Positions 1 through 7,021 of a stretch of 51,345 bases of DNA are shown piece by piece (the stretch's first letter is position 1; each line of letters begins with the position of its first letter). Below the pieces are notes generated by a model. That model saw only the letters and a list, made by a program, of their open reading frames with translations. It had not been told where the DNA came from and searched no databases. The stretch is from a virus: positions 1-51,345 of the IMG/VR virus record IMGVR_UViG_3300036859_000157. One strand, written 5' to 3'. The position numbers were made by a program, and so were the translations under genes.

Positions 1-147
1 AGCTTCGGCATACTGCGACGACCCCTGCCCGAACTTGTTGCGGATTTCCTCAGCGGCTGCCGATGCTGCAGAGAATCGCTGGAGCGTGGAGCGCTCAGAC
101 TCAAACGCGGCTGCGATCTCTTCGAACTCGATCTCTTTGGTTTCCAT
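1..147 (-). CDS. hypothetical protein, 3' end cut by window edge
   Basis: The first 49 residues are visible and begin METKEIEFEEIAAAF; the gene runs off the left edge. It is acidic and probably helical, rich in Ala and Glu. The start ATG shares one base with the TGA of the upstream gene (TGATG junction), which supports the start and suggests coupled translation. I do not recognise the family. Confidence 0.6.
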   Translation of the reverse strand, partial: METKEIEFEEIAAAFESERSTLQRFSAASAAAEEIRNKFGQGSSQYAEA

Positions 148-431
148 CAGCCTACCTTCCCGCTAAGTAACTCAGCGACTCGATCCCACGTCGGTTCGTT
201 ACCTGGCTTGACTCCGGCGATCTCGTGAGCCGCTTGCCGGATGTCGCCCTTCGCTAGTAACGACTTCAGATCATCGTGGTTCAGTCCTAGCACTTCGAAA
301 CCTACCGCGCGCAAGACACCGATTGCTAGTCGAGCAGACTTACGCTCGCGAGCTAGCGCCATGCGCAGTCGACCTTCCTCAGTGCCGTAGACGTCCCTTC
401 GGATTACCAAGTCAGCTCCTTTCCAGCTCAC
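147..431 (-). CDS. hypothetical protein, 94 aa
   Basis: No family recognised. The protein is basic at its N-terminus (arginine-rich residues 10-35) and ends in a short helical domain. It overlaps the upstream gene by 20 bp and its stop overlaps the next start, so it sits in a coupled operon of small phage genes. It is distal in the left arm, which probably starts near 9.06 kb. Confidence 0.55.
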   Translation of the reverse strand: MSWKGADLVIRRDVYGTEEGRLRMALARERKSARLAIGVLRAVGFEVLGLNHDDLKSLLAKGDIRQAAHEIAGVKPGNEPTWDRVAELLSGKVG

Positions 432-585
432 CGGCAGCGATGCGTTCCAAAACCTCTTCTCTACTGATACCGCGTTCGTAACCGCGCGTCAAGTGTAGTA
501 GCGCGAGAGCTTTCTTACGTTCGCCGCCGAAGCCGAAACGCGCGACTCCCTGCCAGAGTGCTTGCGAGAACTCGTCAGAGCGCAT
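412..585 (-). CDS. hypothetical protein, 57 aa
   Basis: The start ATG (MRSDEFSQALWQ) was chosen because AGGAG lies eight bases upstream; a longer frame exists but lacks this signal. The product is a small, basic, probably helical protein ending RIAAGELERS. Function unknown. It overlaps its neighbours on both sides. Confidence 0.55.
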   Translation of the reverse strand: MRSDEFSQALWQGVARFGFGGERKKALALLHLTRGYERGISREEVLERIAAGELERS

Positions 586-709
586 CGGCGCACTCCTGTA
601 TGAACTCTCGGTGAAGGTCAGCAAGGTGGAACATTTCCGTGCGATCAAACGTCCAGCAAGCGTACTGATGTACCCACAGCTTGGTGGCGACTGCGACTCT
701 ACGCGTCAA
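575..709 (-). CDS. small hypothetical protein, 44 aa, TTG start
   Basis: A short frame between two coupled genes begins at TTG with GAGG nine bases upstream. Its composition looks protein-like (several W, H, F, Y; ends REFIQECADAL). It overlaps the following gene by 11 bp and the preceding one by 11 bp, as usual in this operon. Only start and composition support it, so it is tentative. Confidence 0.4.
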   Translation of the reverse strand: MTRRVAVATKLWVHQYACWTFDRTEMFHLADLHREFIQECADAL

Positions 710-908
710 GAGGAAGAATCCTCAAATGCAGGTCTGCGCAATCCCGCGCTTCCGTTCGCTGACGATGTTCGTGCGAACACGTCCAGACATCTCTGAACCG
801 TAGCAGTCCGTTGACCTTCACAGCGCGCACGATCTCGCCACGGTAGCAGAGCGTGTCTTCGGTGCGGTAAAGGGAACCAAGAGTGTAAAGCCCAACACCA
901 CGACTCAT
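699..908 (-). CDS. hypothetical protein, 69 aa
   Basis: The start ATG overlaps the stop of the upstream gene as ATGA. The N-terminal half (GLYTLGSLYRTEDTLCYRG) looks like a small beta-rich fold. A Cys/His-rich middle (WTCSHEHRQRTEARDC) could bind metal, but this is only inference. Family not recognised. Confidence 0.55.
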   Translation of the reverse strand: MSRGVGLYTLGSLYRTEDTLCYRGEIVRAVKVNGLLRFRDVWTCSHEHRQRTEARDCADLHLRILPLDA

Positions 909-1225
909 GACTTCACTTCCTCTATATCGAACTTCAGACCTGACTTTGTGCGGAATGCCTTGATCGGCGAGTAAGCCGAACGCAGTTGCGCAACCGTGAC
1001 GTCGTCACGAGGACCGTAAACCACGTCGAACTTTCCATTACCTTCGAGCAGCTCCATCAACTTGCGAGCTGCGCGCGCAGGTTTCGGCCAGTACGCCCAA
1101 CCATCGGAGTTGGCATCAGCCGCGTCACGCAGATTGCGGAGCGTACGAGCAGCGGGGCCGAGAACCGGATGCCATGCACGCAGTGCAACTGCTCGGTCGA
1201 TGTCCCAACTATTCATGAACTTCAT
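905..1225 (-). CDS. hypothetical protein, 106 aa
   Basis: The start at MKFMNSWDID is chosen because it forms an ATGA overlap with the stop of the upstream gene and has a purine-rich AGGGAAGGGG stretch upstream; an in-frame start 11 codons earlier is less likely. The middle is rich in Arg/Ala/Lys helices and the C-terminal part is beta-rich (VVYGPRDDVTV). Function unknown. Confidence 0.6.
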   Translation of the reverse strand: MKFMNSWDIDRAVALRAWHPVLGPAARTLRNLRDAADANSDGWAYWPKPARAARKLMELLEGNGKFDVVYGPRDDVTVAQLRSAYSPIKAFRTKSGLKFDIEEVKS

Positions 1226-1971
1226 ACTGCCACCCCTTCCCTGTACTCGGCAAGCCACGCTCGCGGATCGATTGCGTTGTTGTAATCGGTGATCGTCTGC
1301 ATGATGTCCATCGTCGGCCCGTACACGGCGGCCATCTTGCGCGTGAACTCGTCGTAGGCAGCCGCCTCTTCGTCGGTCATCGACGCGAGCAGCGCGGCCT
1401 CTTCGTCGGCGTCGCGTACGATCCGATTCGCCTCGACCTCGCGCTCGAACTCTTCGCGCTGACGAGCCTCTGCCTTCTGGCCGTCGGACGGCTCGATGAC
1501 CTTGCCGACCGGCCGCTTGCCAAACGCGAAGTGCTCATCCTTACGCGTCCATGTTGCGGTCACTTCGACGCGCGCTCCGACGATGTCGCCGGGGACGGTC
1601 CAGATGCCCTTGGGAACCGTGACGAACACCTTCGAGCCGTTGTCGAGCCGGACCATCATCTTCTGGGTCGTGCCGTACTCGCTCTCGTACCACTTGACGA
1701 AGACGATCTCGCCCTCAACGGTCGACTTGCCGTTCTCGGGAGCGGGACCGGCGTTCACCGCGTCGTCGGCTCGGCGCTCGTCGCGAGCGATGGCCTTGAG
1801 GACCGCGTCCGCCTGCCGGTAGGTGAGTCCCCGGCTGGCCTTTGAAGCTACATCGAGCACGAAGGGATTCGTGCCCTGGTAGGACTTGAGCGCCGCCTGC
1901 GCCTGCTCTTCCTTGGTCGCGGAAGCATCGGCGTCGCGGACGGTTTCCGCGTACGTGCTATCGGTACTCAT
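1222..1971 (-). CDS. OB-fold-like hypothetical protein, 249 aa
   Basis: The N-terminal 65 residues are helical. Residues about 85-160 form a beta-rich stretch with features of an OB fold (GEIVFVKWYESEYGTTQ, GSKVFVTVPKG, GARVEVTATW). The C-terminal third is a charged acidic helix region. The start has GAAGGGAG upstream; a second in-frame ATG at 1995 sits only five bases after a possible -10 and could be a leaderless start. It is the first gene after the gap shared with the divergent WhiB gene. A nucleic-acid-binding role is inference only. Confidence 0.55.
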   Translation of the reverse strand: MSTDSTYAETVRDADASATKEEQAQAALKSYQGTNPFVLDVASKASRGLTYRQADAVLKAIARDERRADDAVNAGPAPENGKSTVEGEIVFVKWYESEYGTTQKMMVRLDNGSKVFVTVPKGIWTVPGDIVGARVEVTATWTRKDEHFAFGKRPVGKVIEPSDGQKAEARQREEFEREVEANRIVRDADEEAALLASMTDEEAAAYDEFTRKMAAVYGPTMDIMQTITDYNNAIDPRAWLAEYREGVAV

Positions 1972-2000
1972 CTTGTCTCCCTTCTCGTTGGTCATACCTA

Positions 2001-2039
2001 ATTGTGACAGGTTTCGACCTATTGCGCAAGTCGCCTGTC
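2001..2039 (-). promoter_or_regulatory. divergent promoter region with inverted repeat
   Basis: On the minus strand TTGCGC (2024-2029) and CACAAT (2001-2006) are 17 bp apart. The region also holds a GACAGG/CCTGTC inverted repeat (2006-2011 and 2034-2039) and an AGGT-CGAA-ACCT palindrome. It lies between the WhiB gene and a divergent operon, so it could be an operator. Sequence inspection only. Confidence 0.4.
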
Positions 2040-2087
2040 GTCACCCCGGTCACTTACTCTCTGTAGTCAACTAACAGAAGGTAAGTG

Positions 2088-2552
2088 ATGGATGACCAAC
2101 TAGAAGAAGCTCCACCGCAGCCTCATGCGTTCGCCCAGTTCCTTTCGATCCCCTGGCGTCAGGCGGCAGCGTGTCGTGGTATGGCTCCGCGCGGGCCAGA
2201 CGTCGACAAAGTTCGCCACTCGTGGTTTCCCGAATGGGGCGAGACTCAGCAACCCGCCAAAGATGTGTGCTTCACCTGTCCAGTGCGCGTACAGTGCCTG
2301 GAGTTCGCACTTGAGACTGAAGAGCGCTACGGGATATGGGGAGGATTGTCGCGAATTGAGCGCGACTACTGCGCCGAGCTGATGAAGCGCGGGATTCCAA
2401 CGATTATGGCGATTGAGCAAGCGCAGGACTTTCGCAAGTTGAAACGCGAGCTGGGGATCGACCCATTCGATAACTTAGAGACTGACGCGAAGATCGAGGA
2501 TCGGTTCATCAACGGGAAGCTTGACGGTAGCGAGCCCGTTGTCAACAGTTAG
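2088..2552 (+). CDS. whiB: WhiB-family transcriptional regulator
   Basis: WhiB-like proteins bind a 4Fe-4S cluster and act with the host sigma factor in actinobacteria. The four cysteines are present (C29, C61, C64, C70 in the CxxCxxxxxC arrangement), followed by the diagnostic GIWGG turn at residues 82-86. At 154 aa it carries a C-terminal extension with KxxKRELG-like basic residues that could touch DNA. The ATG at 2088 follows AGAAGG; a GTG one codon earlier is an alternative. It is a lone plus-strand gene in a minus-strand arm and overlaps the metallophosphoesterase gene tail to tail by 78 bp. Confidence 0.92.
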   Translation: MDDQLEEAPPQPHAFAQFLSIPWRQAAACRGMAPRGPDVDKVRHSWFPEWGETQQPAKDVCFTCPVRVQCLEFALETEERYGIWGGLSRIERDYCAELMKRGIPTIMAIEQAQDFRKLKRELGIDPFDNLETDAKIEDRFINGKLDGSEPVVNS

Positions 2553-3263
2553 CGAGATTGCGTTGTAGGGATCGCCATCCATGCCGAGCCCGACGACACG
2601 CGTGATACGAAAATCAGTCATGAAGTCATCAACGCCGACGGGTACCGGCATCTCGTGGTACTTGTACTCGTGCCAATGACCGTGGAAGAGCCAGTCAGGT
2701 TGTAGTGCTTCCATCACTGCGCGAACCGCCGCGTTGTTGGCATCAGTGTTCGCGTCGTCTTTGTAGAGCGGCTTACCGACTGCCCGGTACGGCGCGTCGT
2801 GAGTGAAGAGGATGTCACAGCTCTCGGCTTGCAGCGTACGCTCGACATCACGTTCACGGATCATCTCGTCTTCCCACCAAGAGTATCCAGGGATGCGCCG
2901 GTCTTTGTCGATAGAATACGCACCACCGAGCGCGACGAAGCGGACACCTTCCCATTGCCATGCGGTTCCACGAGGAACGTAGTGGAGTGCTTCGCGAACA
3001 CTAACGCGAGTAGCAGACGAACTGTGTTGTAATAAGTCTTCGTGGTTGTCGTGGTTGCCATCACACCAGTAAATTGGCATTTCAACCTTCATTGCCGTTT
3101 CAGATACGCGATCTATGTAGCGTTGACCCCAATCGACATGAGGCCACCATCCAAAATCGCCAAGTTGAAAAATTGCGTCGTATTGAGATTCGGCAGCAAA
3201 CTCAATAACTCGCGTTGCCCACGGAGCGTTTCCATGCCAATCGCCAGCCACTAAAATCTTCAT
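2475..3263 (-). CDS. calcineurin-like metallophosphoesterase
   Basis: The five metal-binding motifs are readable in order: GDWHGN near the N-terminus, QLGDFG, CDGNHDN, FTHDAP and GHWH. These fit a cytosolic dinuclear metal phosphoesterase of 262 aa. The start MKILVAGD overlaps the stop of the LAGLIDADG gene as ATGA. The substrate cannot be read from sequence; its position in an operon with two RNA ligases makes an RNA-end or nucleotide phosphodiesterase role possible, but that is inference. Its 3' end overlaps the convergent WhiB gene. Confidence 0.88.
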   Translation of the reverse strand: MKILVAGDWHGNAPWATRVIEFAAESQYDAIFQLGDFGWWPHVDWGQRYIDRVSETAMKVEMPIYWCDGNHDNHEDLLQHSSSATRVSVREALHYVPRGTAWQWEGVRFVALGGAYSIDKDRRIPGYSWWEDEMIRERDVERTLQAESCDILFTHDAPYRAVGKPLYKDDANTDANNAAVRAVMEALQPDWLFHGHWHEYKYHEMPVPVGVDDFMTDFRITRVVGLGMDGDPYNAISLTVDNGLATVKLPVDEPILDLRVSL

Positions 3264-3622
3264 CGCGTAACTTCCCGAATCTTGGCACGGCGCTTCGACG
3301 AGAACCACGGGTAAAGAGTGAAGAGCACACCTCTTGCCCTCGCTCCATACACCGCCCACCGGACACGAGGAACTTCTATGTAACTTCTCTGGTTTCGTTG
3401 GCGATCTATCGGGTAAACCTGACCACCGAACATGCGAATCAGCCGAACTATAGGTTCCCACTCTATCTGTTCGGCAGCAACGTACGCGCAACCACTGTTC
3501 TGAGAAATAGACACTTCACCTTCCAAGAACCCAGCCGCCCATGCGAGATCAACGACCGACGGTGATTCAACAGCCCGTAAGGTTCGCGCACGTTCCTTTC
3601 CTGTGTTCGCGTTTCTCTTCAC
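3260..3622 (-). CDS. LAGLIDADG-type homing endonuclease
   Basis: A 120-residue protein with one LAGLIDADG-type motif (LAWAAGFLEGEVS, residues about 27-39). A single motif in a short protein implies a homodimer. A second free-standing relative lies in the tRNA array. Both ends overlap neighbours by ATGA junctions, so it was inserted without breaking the operon. The second acidic position looks like E-x-E rather than the usual D-G, so activity is not certain. Confidence 0.75.
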   Translation of the reverse strand: MKRNANTGKERARTLRAVESPSVVDLAWAAGFLEGEVSISQNSGCAYVAAEQIEWEPIVRLIRMFGGQVYPIDRQRNQRSYIEVPRVRWAVYGARARGVLFTLYPWFSSKRRAKIREVTR

Positions 3623-3918
3623 TTGACCGGCACCCAGACTCTCGCTAACCCGGACGCGTCCTCGTCATCGAATGCAATGTCGACATCTAACAGTTTCGAA
3701 TCGTACTTCGACATTACGAGAACCGACAAGCCCGGAACGTTCTCGTTAAACAGACCGAGCTTTCGTGCCCAGTTTGCCGCATAGTCCTTGCCGCCACCAG
3801 ACCAAACAACGATGTCGTTGTACTTCTGTAGCTCGCGCAGGATGGCGATGACGTCATAGCGCGGCCGGTCGTATTCGTCGATTAGACAACCGTCTACATC
3901 AAACGCGATGAGTGCCAT
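3619..3918 (-). CDS. HAD-superfamily phosphatase, small
   Basis: Motif I is FDVDGCL at residues 5-11 (DxD nucleophile) and motif II is VVWSGGG; a late DDED stretch supplies acidic motif IV. At 99 aa it is a minimal HAD domain without a clear cap. The start MALIAFD fits a TGATG junction with the upstream gene. In this operon, close to RtcB and an Rnl2-like ligase, it could be a nucleotide or 3'-phosphatase partner, but the substrate is not shown. Confidence 0.8.
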   Translation of the reverse strand: MALIAFDVDGCLIDEYDRPRYDVIAILRELQKYNDIVVWSGGGKDYAANWARKLGLFNENVPGLSVLVMSKYDSKLLDVDIAFDDEDASGLARVWVPVK

Positions 3919-4154
3919 CAAGTTTTCCACTTCAGCGCTAGCTCAGCCTTGCGCCAATCTGCAAGCGACGCAGGCATGCGACCGCCCCACGGAGCGAGGT
4001 CGTCGAAGTTTTCGTCTGACCACTCGGATTCGGCATCGATACCACACAAGTCGAAGATGTGCTCAGGCTCTATGTCGTGGTGCTCGTACACAAGCTTGTC
4101 GCCGTCGTAGAGCCCGCACCAATCGTCGAGGCGAATGAGAGTGAAGCGCGCCAT
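3918..4154 (-). CDS. hypothetical protein, 78 aa
   Basis: Starts MARFTLIRLDDWCGLY and is acidic, with a conserved-looking core (LVYEHHDIEPEHIFDLCGID). The start overlaps the upstream stop by TGATG. It resembles small cytoplasmic phage proteins of unknown role; no catalytic motif is seen. Confidence 0.65.
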   Translation of the reverse strand: MARFTLIRLDDWCGLYDGDKLVYEHHDIEPEHIFDLCGIDAESEWSDENFDDLAPWGGRMPASLADWRKAELALKWKT

Positions 4155-4435
4155 CACGCCACCTTGACAATCGACGTGCCGGACGGCACGTCGGCCCGCA
4201 AGTGCATGGAGTAACCCTCTGCGTATAGGTCCACGCCGAACGGAACCGGCACGTCTTCGTCGACTGGTGCGCACTGAATCGCCCAGACTCCGTGCCCACC
4301 GTAGGTGACGCGCACGAGAAGACAGCCACCGATAACGAACTTGACATCGTCGCCGGAGTACTCGTCACAGCCCGGCAAGTTACCTTCGACTTCAACTAAG
4401 TCGTCGGATGCTCCGTAGATGTGTAGCGCACGCAT
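4154..4435 (-). CDS. hypothetical protein, 93 aa
   Basis: Begins MRALHIYGASDDLVEVEG, a pattern that I have seen in small actinophage proteins of unknown function. It is acidic and mostly beta-stranded. A GTG three codons upstream is a second possible start; ATG is preferred because GGGG lies about eight bases upstream. Confidence 0.65.
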   Translation of the reverse strand: MRALHIYGASDDLVEVEGNLPGCDEYSGDDVKFVIGGCLLVRVTYGGHGVWAIQCAPVDEDVPVPFGVDLYAEGYSMHLRADVPSGTSIVKVA

Positions 4436-4436
4436 A

Positions 4437-4691
4437 TCAGGCACCCCAGGTTGTTAGACGTTCTTTTGCGAACTGCTCGACTTCCTCGACTACCTTCGCG
4501 TGATTCAACTTCATAACACCAGCTTTGGAGCTACCACGATCATGACGCTTGACCATGCGCTTTGCGACGCGCCTAATCTTGCGTCGACCTGAATTCTTAC
4601 TGATAGCTTTCGTCTGATCCCCGTAGTTGATCCAGAGATAACTATCTGACGCGTCCATCTGCAACTTGTGCGTGTGCGGTTGTGCGTTCAT
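4437..4691 (-). CDS. basic hypothetical protein, 84 aa
   Basis: Starts MNAQPHTHK through an ATGA overlap with the rtcB stop. Residues 30-60 are strongly basic (RRKIRRVAKRMVKRH), suggesting nucleic-acid contact, and the C-terminus is an amphipathic helix. Co-translation with RtcB is suggested by the junction; a functional link is only inference. Confidence 0.6.
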   Translation of the reverse strand: MNAQPHTHKLQMDASDSYLWINYGDQTKAISKNSGRRKIRRVAKRMVKRHDRGSSKAGVMKLNHAKVVEEVEQFAKERLTTWGA

Positions 4692-5923
4692 TTGACCCCC
4701 TTGAAGTTGAGTACCTGACGCAGCACCCATAGCGGCTCGACCAAATCCTTCTGCGCTTCCATCACTTGGTCGATGTCCTTGTAAGCCTTCGGATGTTCGT
4801 CGACGAGCTGATCGACATCCTGCGCGAGCCACGCACAGTCACCCATCATCTCGGTGAGTGAATCCCCTGATAACTCCCGCTTCGCTTGGGAGCGCGACAT
4901 CGTGCGACCTGCGCCGTGGCTGCAGCTATGGTAGCTAGCTGGGTTGCCGAGTCCACGAACGATGTACGTAGCCGCTCCCATCGAGCCGGGAATAATTCCA
5001 AGGTCACCTTCTCGCGCACGAATCGCTCCTTTGCGGGTTAGGAAAACGTTGTTGCCCATGTGATTTTCGAGCGCTGTGTAGTTGTGATGACAGTTGATAC
5101 GGTCGATCTCGCGGGCGTGCGGGATGTGGTGTTGCAATGCGCGCATGACGACCGACAACATGCGCTCGCGATTAGCTAGCGCGTAGTTCTGCGACCACTT
5201 CAACTCAACGAGGTAGCGGTCGAACTCGGCCGTGCCCTGCGGCAGGTAAGCAAGCTCGGGGTCTTCGAGTTCGATGTACATGCGCTTCATTAAGTCTTTG
5301 GCCGCGCGGATGTAACGTTGTGCAGTTTCGTTGCCGATGCCACGCGAACCGGAGTGGAGCACGATCCAGACGATCTCGTGTTCCTGCGACTCGTCGTTGT
5401 AGTGCTCGTCTTGCACTACAAGAAATCGATTACCCAGGCACACTTCGATGAAGTGGTTACCGCTCCCGAGCGTGCCGAACTGCGAGATAATCTTATGCAC
5501 GCTCTTCTGGTTCCACACCTCAGCAACCGGGAAGTCCGGCGAATTAGCTTCGAGCCACTTCGCGCCGACGTCGAACCCCTTGCTGTTCCGATGGAAGCCC
5601 TGCCCGACACCAGACGGAACTTGAGACGCGATGGAGTCGAGCAGCGGTTCGAGCGAGTCTGGCAAATCGGACGCGAGTAGGTTTGTTCGGATAGCGGCCA
5701 TGCCGCAACCGATGTCGACGCCGACGGCTGACGGGATGACGGCACCGTGAGTTGGAATGACTGTGCCTACGCTAGAGCCCGGACCAACATGTGCGTCGGG
5801 CATTAGCGAGACATGCGGACGGACAAACGGAAGCCGAGCAACGCGTTCAGCCTGACGGATCGTGCCGGGCTCGATGTTGTCGAGTCCCCAGACTAGGAGT
5901 TTGTCGGAAACCTTCTCAGGCAT
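4688..5923 (-). CDS. rtcB: RtcB-type RNA ligase
   Basis: RtcB joins RNA 2',3'-cyclic phosphate or 3'-phosphate ends to 5'-OH ends using GTP and Mn2+. This 411-residue protein has the family signatures: MPDAHVG (41-47), VGVDIGCGM with the metal-binding Cys73, GTLGSGNHFIE, HSGSRGIG, the CHHNY histidines and the HGAGR-MSR segment that carries the guanylylated histidine. Length is close to bacterial RtcB. Start MPEKVSD overlaps the upstream gene by 8 bp. It sits in one operon with an Rnl2-like ligase and two phosphoesterases and next to a large tRNA array, fitting repair of cleaved tRNAs. Confidence 0.95.
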   Translation of the reverse strand: MPEKVSDKLLVWGLDNIEPGTIRQAERVARLPFVRPHVSLMPDAHVGPGSSVGTVIPTHGAVIPSAVGVDIGCGMAAIRTNLLASDLPDSLEPLLDSIASQVPSGVGQGFHRNSKGFDVGAKWLEANSPDFPVAEVWNQKSVHKIISQFGTLGSGNHFIEVCLGNRFLVVQDEHYNDESQEHEIVWIVLHSGSRGIGNETAQRYIRAAKDLMKRMYIELEDPELAYLPQGTAEFDRYLVELKWSQNYALANRERMLSVVMRALQHHIPHAREIDRINCHHNYTALENHMGNNVFLTRKGAIRAREGDLGIIPGSMGAATYIVRGLGNPASYHSCSHGAGRTMSRSQAKRELSGDSLTEMMGDCAWLAQDVDQLVDEHPKAYKDIDQVMEAQKDLVEPLWVLRQVLNFKGVK

Positions 5924-6185
5924 CCGGGTGACCTTTCGGGAGCTGGCGACGAACATCGTCGGCAACCTTAGCGTCAGTGAGTGCGAGCAACGCAGCGAGC
6001 AACTCCGCTCCACCAACAACAACGTGCGCGATGGATTTAGTCATTGTCTCTTCGTGTGTCTCTTTGAACTCACAGACGTCTATAAACACACGAGGACCGA
6101 CAGAAGAAATTTGCAAAACATGCTCTTCCGGTGGAGCGTATTTCTCGTCGTACTGTTCGATTACGATGCGTTGAATGCGACTCAT
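5916..6185 (-). CDS. hypothetical protein, 89 aa
   Basis: Starts MSRIQRIVIEQYDEKY through an ATGA overlap. The first 45 residues look beta-rich and the rest is an alanine-rich helix (GGAELLAALLAL). It directly precedes rtcB and overlaps it by 8 bp. Not recognised. Confidence 0.6.
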   Translation of the reverse strand: MSRIQRIVIEQYDEKYAPPEEHVLQISSVGPRVFIDVCEFKETHEETMTKSIAHVVVGGAELLAALLALTDAKVADDVRRQLPKGHPDA

Positions 6186-6403
6186 ACCTTCTCCTTTTCG
6201 TTCGCGTCATAGTACCAGCAAGCTAGACACGTGAGCCAATACTTCCCTTCGTAGCACCAGAGCGTCCAGTGTACCGTTCTTCCGTCAGTGAGTAGTGTTC
6301 CCACCGGCCCGCACCTCGGACACGGGTCGATGACGTTGATGAGCTTATGCGTTAGCTGGTTGAGCAAGTACCACTTAGGGAAACGGTACACACGGGACTC
6401 CAT
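6182..6403 (-). CDS. zinc-ribbon hypothetical protein, 73 aa
   Basis: Two CxxC pairs (CPRCG and CLACW) frame a beta hairpin, the usual pattern of a zinc ribbon. It is aromatic-rich (KWYLLNQ, WTLWCYEGKYW). Start MESRVYRF overlaps the upstream gene by 29 bp. Function unknown; one of many small zinc proteins in this genome. Confidence 0.6.
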   Translation of the reverse strand: MESRVYRFPKWYLLNQLTHKLINVIDPCPRCGPVGTLLTDGRTVHWTLWCYEGKYWLTCLACWYYDANEKEKV

Positions 6404-6812
6404 ACCGTTTCGCAACCTTACGAGATACCTTGCCGGTGTCGTAGATCGCATCAACAACAGCATGCGAAGAACGATATCCAAAACGATGCTCGTTGACGAT
6501 GCCAAACATCTTGATACGTCCGATCACTTCATTCTTGATGGGGAGTTCCGCTATCTGTTGTAGCTCCCATTCACCAAAATCCTTAAACCCATAGAACCCA
6601 CAGTTGCAATTAGGATTACCTGGTTGATGGGTGGGAGGATTGCTCATAGCACCCGGCTTCCTCCACAAGGAAGCACAACGAGCTTTATTTACACCCACCA
6701 CCCACTCGAAGTCGTGAGTAAGCGCCATGAGAATTTTCTTACGCCCAAAGAATCCTTTAGAGCTGACCATCCACGCACGGTAACCGATAACCGGTATGAA
6801 CCCATCCGGCAC
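6375..6812 (-). CDS. hypothetical protein, 145 aa, GTG start
   Basis: The start is placed at GTG (MPDGFIPVIGYRAW) because the upstream Pro-rich gene ends just before it; no ATG is available. The GYRAW opening, a central NPPTHQPGNPNCNCGFYGF segment and the C-terminal VVDAIYDTG region recall small proteins common in mycobacteriophages whose function is unknown. The Cys pair NCNCG may bind metal. Confidence 0.6.
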   Translation of the reverse strand: MPDGFIPVIGYRAWMVSSKGFFGRKKILMALTHDFEWVVGVNKARCASLWRKPGAMSNPPTHQPGNPNCNCGFYGFKDFGEWELQQIAELPIKNEVIGRIKMFGIVNEHRFGYRSSHAVVDAIYDTGKVSRKVAKRYGVPCVPFP

Positions 6813-6835
6813 CGCAGGCTTTTGATATGTCGGTT

Positions 6836-7021
6836 CTAAGCGGGAACTTTTTCTGGCGTAGGAGAGGTAGGAGAGATAGGTTCCGGCTTGATGGGCTCGA
6901 CTGGCTGCTCTGGCGGCACAGGTAAAGCAGGTTCCTCCACTGAGGGAGAAGGTTCCGCAGGAATGGCAGGTTCCTCCACGGGCTCGATGTAAATTGTGCG
7001 ACGGTACGGGCCTATGTTCAT
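6836..7021 (-). CDS. Pro/Glu-rich protein, 61 aa
   Basis: Starts MNIGPYRRTIYIEPVEEPA and continues as a proline-glutamate repeat, probably unstructured. Proteins with the same opening are widespread in actinophages and have no known role. The start overlaps the RNA ligase stop as ATGA. Confidence 0.7.
   Translation of the reverse strand: MNIGPYRRTIYIEPVEEPAIPAEPSPSVEEPALPVPPEQPVEPIKPEPISPTSPTPEKVPA

Noticed and set aside
2022-2029. TTGCGCAA palindrome as a regulon operator (also near 18461 and elsewhere)
   Set aside because: The same octamer occurs inside several coding regions, so it does not mark promoters specifically.
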